From contig JALORT010000057.1 of NCBI GenBank assembly GCA_025458755.1, positions 1-8,864 on the forward strand: a stretch of DNA of 8,864 nt, written 5' to 3'. The first letter of the stretch is position 1. The number at the start of each line of letters is the position of its first letter. Shown here one piece after another: positions 6,802-8,864 of this stretch. Source of the DNA: Methylotetracoccus sp. (GTDB lineage: Bacteria; Pseudomonadota; Gammaproteobacteria; Methylococcales; Methylococcaceae). The notes below the pieces were generated by a model that did no database searches, was not told where the DNA came from, and saw nothing but the letters and a program-made list of their open reading frames with translations. The translations under genes were made by a program, and so were the position numbers.

Positions 6802-8057
6802 CCGCCGAGTACCGACAGGATTCGGGCGAGAGCGCCCCGGTTCGCCGCGACGAAGGAACGCCCGCACCCCCCCATCGCCGTGCGCTGTTCAGCGTTTGCG
6901 AGCAGGGAAGCGCAGTGGCGCTCCAGGGCAGCGGTATTCTCACAGGGCAAAGCGCCGCCGGCTGCCGAGAGCGCCAAGCAGATTTCCCGAAAGTTTTCCA
7001 TATAGGGGCCGAACAGCACGGGTGTTCCCACGGCTGCCGGTTCCAGCACATTGTGCCCACCAACCGGTACCAGGCTGCCACCAACGAAGGCGAGGTCGGC
7101 GGCGGCATAGAAGCGCCTTAGTTCGCCCATCGTATCCACCAGAAAGATTTGGTCTTCCGACGAGCATGTCCGGCCTTCGCTGCGCTGGACCACCGAATAA
7201 CCGCAGTTCCTGCAAAGCGCTGCAACGCTTGGAAAGCGTTCGGGGTGCCTGGGGACCAAAATCAGTGCCAGTCGTGGAAACTGAGTGAGCAGCGTGGCGT
7301 ACACGGCCAGCAGCAGTTGCTCTTCTCCTTCGTGCGTGCTTGCCGCGATCAGGACGGGCCGGTCCCCCCCAAACAGTAGTTGGCGGTCGCGCATGCCCTG
7401 CTCGGAGAAATCGTCACGTACCTCCAGATCGAACTTGATGTTCCCGCAGGTCATGACCTTGTTCCGCGCCGCCCCAATCGCCACGAAGCGGCTCGCATCC
7501 TCGTCCGTCTGTGCAGCGATGGCCGTGACGTGGGTCAGCGTATCCTTCACTAGAGAAGCCAACCGGCGATAGCCGTCGGTGGAACGCGCTGAGAGCCGGC
7601 CGTTCACGATGAACAACGGGATCGAATGTGCTGCGCACGCGGCAAAGAGATTCGGCCAGAGTTCGGTCTCGAGGATCACTGCAATCCGGGGCTGAAAGTG
7701 CCGGAGAAAGCGATTAACGCAACCAGGCAGGTCGTAGGGGAGGTAGCAATGTTGGACGCGATCTCCGAGCGTCGCTTGCACTCGGGCCGAACCGGTCGGC
7801 GTGGTCGATGTGAAGAGTACGGAGAGTCCGGGCCGGAGTTCCAGAAGACTGCGGACGAGCGGTATGGCGGACTCGACTTCGCCGACGGAAACGGCATGAA
7901 CCCAGGCAGTTTCCCGGCGCCCGCCTTCGCCCCCGTAAAACCCGAAACGCTCGGGAATACGTTGGCGATAGGCGGGATTCCAGCGACCGCGCCAGAAGAC
8001 ACGCGCGAGAATAAAAGGCGTAGCCGCGTAGAAAAGCAGGGTATAGAGGAGGCGCAC
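6723..8057 (-). CDS. waaA: 3-deoxy-D-manno-octulosonic acid (Kdo) transferase WaaA
   Basis: WaaA (KdtA) transfers Kdo from CMP-Kdo to lipid IV-A at the cytoplasmic face of the inner membrane, an essential step of lipopolysaccharide core assembly. The 444 residues begin with a membrane anchor (about 3-21). Next come the acceptor-side motif H54-A-V-S-V-G-E60, with the probable catalytic Glu60, then E130-T-E-L-W-P135, S239/240-T-H-E-G-E, P269-R-H-P-E-R, and the donor-site block G326-G-S-L-V-P-V-G-G-H-N-V-L-E-P340 with G350-P-Y-M-E-N-F. The start is GTG (8057); an in-frame stop lies 21 bases upstream with no other start between, and no clear Shine-Dalgarno is visible. It follows rplI by 21 bp in the same frame, so translation may depend on coupling. 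The last roughly 25 residues (AAAAAANSTS... to PIK) overlap the 3' end of the GGDEF-EAL gene antisense and look like a non-family extension. Whether it is mono- or bifunctional cannot be judged. Confidence 0.97.
   Translation of the reverse strand: MRLLYTLLFYAATPFILARVFWRGRWNPAYRQRIPERFGFYGGEGGRRETAWVHAVSVGEVESAIPLVRSLLELRPGLSVLFTSTTPTGSARVQATLGDRVQHCYLPYDLPGCVNRFLRHFQPRIAVILETELWPNLFAACAAHSIPLFIVNGRLSARSTDGYRRLASLVKDTLTHVTAIAAQTDEDASRFVAIGAARNKVMTCGNIKFDLEVRDDFSEQGMRDRQLLFGGDRPVLIAASTHEGEEQLLLAVYATLLTQFPRLALILVPRHPERFPSVAALCRNCGYSVVQRSEGRTCSSEDQIFLVDTMGELRRFYAAADLAFVGGSLVPVGGHNVLEPAAVGTPVLFGPYMENFREICLALSAAGGALPCENTAALERHCASLLANAEQRTAMGGCGRSFVAANRGALARILSVLGGYLPAAAAAANSTSASSSNGAGRPIK
6774..6807. 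repeat. Perfect 16-bp GC palindrome and adjacent hairpin in the convergent gene overlap
   Basis: Positions 6774-6789 read CGCCGCGGCCGCGGCG, identical to its own reverse complement. Because it is palindromic, it encodes a run of alanines in both opposing genes: the C-terminus of the GGDEF-EAL protein and the tail of WaaA. A second inverted repeat follows, CGGCGG (6788-6793) and CCGCCG (6802-6807), with an 8-base loop that holds the GGDEF-EAL stop codon. No T-run follows on either strand, so it is not a canonical terminator. It might still help end or pause the convergent transcripts. Confidence 0.6.
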
Positions 8058-8078
8058 GCCCGATGCGTTTCGGACCGG

Positions 8079-8525
8079 CTACTCTGGAACGATCCGGACC
8101 GCGACTTGACCGGTGACATCACCGTGGAGCTGCACGGCGATCTGGTAGTCGCCGGTGTGTCGCAACGGCCCGGTGGGCAGGCGCACTTCCGCCTTGCGAA
8201 GTTCCACTCCAAGCGCCGATACCGCGTCCGCGATGTCCTTCGTTCCGACCGACCCGTAGAGTCGGCCTTCCTCGCCGGCCTTCTGCGCGATCGTGACTTG
8301 CAGAGCTTGGAGCTGCGCCGCACGAGCCTCGGCGGCGGCGAGTGCCGTGGCGGCCTTTTTTTCCAGCTCGGCCCGTCGTTGTTCGAACTCGGCCAGCCTA
8401 GCGGCAGTCGCGGGGACGGCTTTCCCTTGCGGAATAAGATAATTCCGACCGAAACCGGGCCGAATGGACACTTTATCGCCCAAATTGCCCAGATTCGGAA
8501 TTTTTTCGAGAAGAATAACATCCAT
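8079..8525 (-). CDS. rplI: 50S ribosomal protein L9
   Basis: L9 binds 23S rRNA at the base of the L1 stalk and reaches towards the neighbouring ribosome, helping frame maintenance. The 148 residues match the family length (about 150). The N-terminal RNA-binding domain carries the L9 signature G13[17 protein letters not shown], then P32-Q-G-K-A. A long Ala/Glu/Lys-rich connecting helix (about 41-75) follows, then the C-terminal domain with G88-R-L-Y-G-S-V-G and [14 protein letters not shown]. The ATG has an AGGGG nine bases upstream (8535-8539), a good ribosome site. The upstream gene is the DUF2232-type membrane protein, as in many Gammaproteobacteria. The downstream gene here is waaA, whereas dnaB is common at this place. 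Its TAG stop is in frame with the waaA GTG. Confidence 0.98.
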   Translation of the reverse strand: MDVILLEKIPNLGNLGDKVSIRPGFGRNYLIPQGKAVPATAARLAEFEQRRAELEKKAATALAAAEARAAQLQALQVTIAQKAGEEGRLYGSVGTKDIADAVSALGVELRKAEVRLPTGPLRHTGDYQIAVQLHGDVTGQVAVRIVPE

Positions 8526-8587
8526 CGGATTTAACCCCTAAAAGTTTGAGAACGTGCCTGCATCAGACGGGAACAGCCCTCTCTTGC

Positions 8588-8864
8588 TCACCGCGCCAGC
8601 CGTTCGCGCCAATTCACCCAAGCATCGGTGATGCCGAGCAGGGCGACCGGCAGCAAAGTTTGCGGCACCAACATAGCCAGCACATAAAGGCCCGCCAGCC
8701 AGAATCGCTTGTTGGCTTTGGACGCAAACAACCGATGTACGATTGAAAACCCGAGCACCACGAATAGAACCACCAGCACGATCGACATGTTCCAGAAATA
8801 CTCGGAGGCGGCGGCGCTACCGGTGAAAGCCAGCAGTACGCAGACCAGGCCGAGGTAGTGGGTG
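8588..8864 (-). CDS. DUF2232-type integral membrane protein (C-terminal part)
   Basis: The last 91 residues of a membrane protein are visible; the start lies beyond the right window edge and the frame stays open to it. Seen: a hydrophobic segment near the edge (HYLGLVCVLLAF), a very hydrophobic helix (SIVLVVLFVVLGFSIVH), a charged loop (ASKANKRF), another helix pair (WLAGLYVLAMLVPQTLLPVALLGITD), and a positively charged end (WVNWRERLAR). This C-terminal pattern, with a final helix followed by a D-x-W-x-x-x-R-x-R tail, is typical of the DUF2232 family encoded between rpsR and rplI in Gammaproteobacteria. The molecular function of that family is not known to me. The gene ends 62 bp before rplI and is probably co-transcribed with it. 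The assignment rests on both pattern and gene position. Confidence 0.75.
   Translation of the reverse strand, partial: THYLGLVCVLLAFTGSAAASEYFWNMSIVLVVLFVVLGFSIVHRLFASKANKRFWLAGLYVLAMLVPQTLLPVALLGITDAWVNWRERLAR

Noticed and set aside
6788..6807. Bidirectional intrinsic terminator for the convergent genes
   Set aside because: A GC-rich stem exists but it encloses the stop codon, the loop is 8 bases and there is no T-run on either strand.
7626..8534. A 302-codon open frame on the plus strand
   Set aside because: It runs antisense across the 5' half of waaA, the intergenic gap and all of rplI, both unmistakable; its translation has no recognisable domain.
1..8864. CRISPR array, tRNA, riboswitch or phage genes
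   Set aside because: No regularly spaced repeats, no tRNA-like cloverleaf, no recognisable riboswitch leader and no phage protein motifs were found by reading.

Overview
The window reads as a chromosomal segment of a Proteobacterium, most likely a Gammaproteobacterium. The order DUF2232-type membrane protein then rplI, a WaaA of lipopolysaccharide type and a fused ManC/AlgA-type GDP-mannose enzyme all point that way. Base composition looks moderately GC-rich by eye. No tRNA, rRNA, CRISPR array or intact mobile element was seen. Most of the window is recognisable core or envelope metabolism. The unusual parts lie at the gene borders.

Layout: (1) 1-342, minus strand: the N-terminal part of a Tat-exported Gfo/Idh/MocA (glucose-fructose oxidoreductase-like) protein, cut by the window edge. 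(2) 343-1016: a gene-poor stretch whose right end holds a frameshifted IS66-family transposase C-terminal remnant that stops just short of the ychF stop codon. (3) 1017-3596, minus strand: a two-gene unit, mannose-1-phosphate guanylyltransferase/phosphomannose isomerase (manC type) followed after 15 bp by ychF. (4) 3597-3822: a divergent intergenic region with a candidate manC promoter and two related hairpins. (5) 3823-6801, plus strand: a large membrane-bound GGDEF-EAL protein with a Cache-like periplasmic sensor and a PAS domain. (6) 6723-8057, minus strand: waaA (Kdo transferase), overlapping the GGDEF-EAL gene tail-to-tail by 79 bp. (7) 8079-8525, minus strand: rplI (ribosomal protein L9). 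(8) 8588-8864, minus strand: the C-terminal end of a DUF2232-type membrane protein, cut by the window edge.

Functionally, several genes concern the cell surface: manC makes GDP-mannose for polysaccharides, waaA adds Kdo to lipid A, and the GGDEF-EAL protein would tune cyclic di-GMP, which in many bacteria controls exopolysaccharide and biofilm. A shared role is inference from proximity only. The housekeeping genes sit beside unusual partners: ychF follows manC rather than pth, and rplI is followed by waaA rather than dnaB. With the IS66 scar, this suggests past rearrangement. I see no clearly novel multi-gene system. The best leads are the convergent waaA/GGDEF-EAL overlap built on a 16-bp palindrome coding for alanine on both strands, and the CxxxC pair in the sensor of the GGDEF-EAL protein.
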